This document shows positions 63,485-64,000 of a stretch of 64,000 nt of DNA, one piece after another. Under the pieces are notes generated by a model. The model was given only the letters and a program-made list of their open reading frames with translations. It made no database searches and had not been told where the DNA came from. Source of the stretch: Pedobacter sp. N36a (GTDB taxonomy: Bacteria; Bacteroidota; Bacteroidia; Sphingobacteriales; Sphingobacteriaceae). Every line of letters starts with the position of its first letter. Position 1 is the first letter of the stretch. The position numbers and the translations under genes were made by a program. The stretch is from NCBI RefSeq assembly GCF_014472395.1, contig NZ_JACSZW010000003.1, positions 434,001 to 498,000 on the forward strand, written 5' to 3'.

Positions 63485-64000
63485 ATGCAAGAAGAAGAAG
63501 TATTATTAAGAGAAAACAAAGATCGTTTTGTTCTTTTGCCAATTAAATATCCTGAAATCTGGGAAATGTATAAAAAAAGTGAAGCTAGCTTCTGGACTGC
63601 GGAAGAAATTGATCTTTCCGATGATCAGAAACACTGGGACAACTTGAATGATGGCGAAAGACATTTCATTTCTCATATTCTTGCCTTCTTCTCGGCAAGT
63701 GATGGTATCGTAAATGAAAATCTTGCCGTAAACTTCATGAGCGAAGTGCAGCTGCCTGAAGCACGCTGCTTCTATGGTTTCCAGATCATGATGGAAAACA
63801 TTCACTCAGAAACTTATGCTTTATTAATTGATACCTATATCAAGGATCCTGATGAAAAAGACAGGTTATTCCATGCCATCGATACCGTTCCTTGTGTGAA
63901 GAAAAAAGCAGAATGGGCATTGAGATGGATTGAAAATGGTAGCTTTGCAGAACGTTTAGTGGCCTTTGCTGCCGTAGAAGGAATCTTCTTCAGTGGTAGT
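63485..64000 (+). CDS. nrdB: Ribonucleotide reductase class I, beta subunit (3'-truncated by window edge)
   Basis: NrdB holds the diiron/tyrosyl-radical site for deoxyribonucleotide synthesis. The 172 visible residues run to the window edge. The iron-ligand and radical-tyrosine cluster is seen in [15 protein letters not shown] (Glu, His and, four further, Tyr), and [20 protein letters not shown] is conserved. I start at ATG 63485 ([15 protein letters not shown]). ATG 63479 in the same frame adds MLM but lies too near the AAAAAG tract. nrdA is probably beyond the edge. Confidence 0.93.
   Translation, partial: MQEEEVLLRENKDRFVLLPIKYPEIWEMYKKSEASFWTAEEIDLSDDQKHWDNLNDGERHFISHILAFFSASDGIVNENLAVNFMSEVQLPEARCFYGFQIMMENIHSETYALLIDTYIKDPDEKDRLFHAIDTVPCVKKKAEWALRWIENGSFAERLVAFAAVEGIFFSGS

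Noticed and set aside
1..64000. CRISPR arrays, tRNA or rRNA genes, insertion sequences, prophage or toxin-antitoxin loci
   Set aside because: No regular direct repeats, cloverleaf/TPsiC sequences, transposase or integrase motifs, or toxin-antitoxin pairs were seen by eye; a covariance-model scan could still find a missed RNA.

Overview
The window is chromosomal DNA from a member of the Bacteroidota, most likely a Pedobacter-like Sphingobacteriaceae. That placement is inferred from gene content (DUF4293, DUF5606, Porin_10, mitochondrial-type aconitase, a MutS-like membrane ATPase), from the moderately AT-rich composition, and from repeated matches to the Bacteroidota promoter pattern (TTG or TTTG, about 19 nt, then TAnnTTTG). 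I saw no tRNA, rRNA, CRISPR array, insertion sequence, prophage or plasmid signature. Both window ends cut genes: fusA at the left and nrdB at the right.

Region 1 (1-19317) is the S10-spc-alpha ribosomal superoperon. It runs fusA, rpsJ, then rplC-rplD-rplW-rplB-rpsS-rplV-rpsC-rplP-rpmC-rpsQ-rplN-rplX-rplE-rpsN-rpsH-rplF-rplR-rpsE-rpmD-rplO-secY-map-infA-rpmJ-rpsM-rpsK-rpsD-rpoA-rplQ, closed by a strong terminator. It is interrupted between rpsJ and rplC by a terminator, a divergent coiled-coil membrane protein, and a TauE/DUF1634 pair. A new promoter and a structured leader precede rplC. Other gaps (before rpmC, rplO, rpoA and rplQ) hold clear inverted repeats, and the rplO gap also carries an internal promoter. 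These are candidates for internal regulation or autoregulatory leaders.

Region 2 (19318-31564) has a decayed 2'-5' RNA ligase remnant, a methyltransferase, dnaK, and then a mostly minus-strand block: nucleotidyltransferase, HerA/DUF853 ATPase, M42 aminopeptidase, a tight carboxylase-MFS-GNAT operon, and a phosphate-selective-type porin.

Region 3 (31763-47442) holds a small His-rich membrane protein with a SulP transporter and beta-carbonic anhydrase (a plausible bicarbonate-uptake module), proline catabolism (pruA), lpxK, purine nucleoside phosphorylase and a Porin_10 protein. It continues with an asparagine-synthetase-B-named exported protein, cyclophilin, DUF5606, an unlisted 42-residue membrane protein, rlmH, the membrane MutS-like ATPase, a GH1 glycosidase, and a DUF2007/zinc-ribbon protein.

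Region 4 (47564-64000) holds aconitase, a polysaccharide deacetylase, a TolC/membrane-fusion pair without its pump, gpsA, a small basic exported protein, a DEAD-box helicase and DUF4293. It ends with truA, an ABC exporter, sucD, a lipoprotein MsrB, RlpA and the start of nrdB.

Most of the window is ordinary core genome. I found no convincing new multi-gene system. The best leads are the ribosomal-operon leader structures, the leaderless-looking promoters, the SulP/carbonic anhydrase/small protein module, the membrane MutS-like ATPase, and a nested GC-rich palindrome at 60325-60372.
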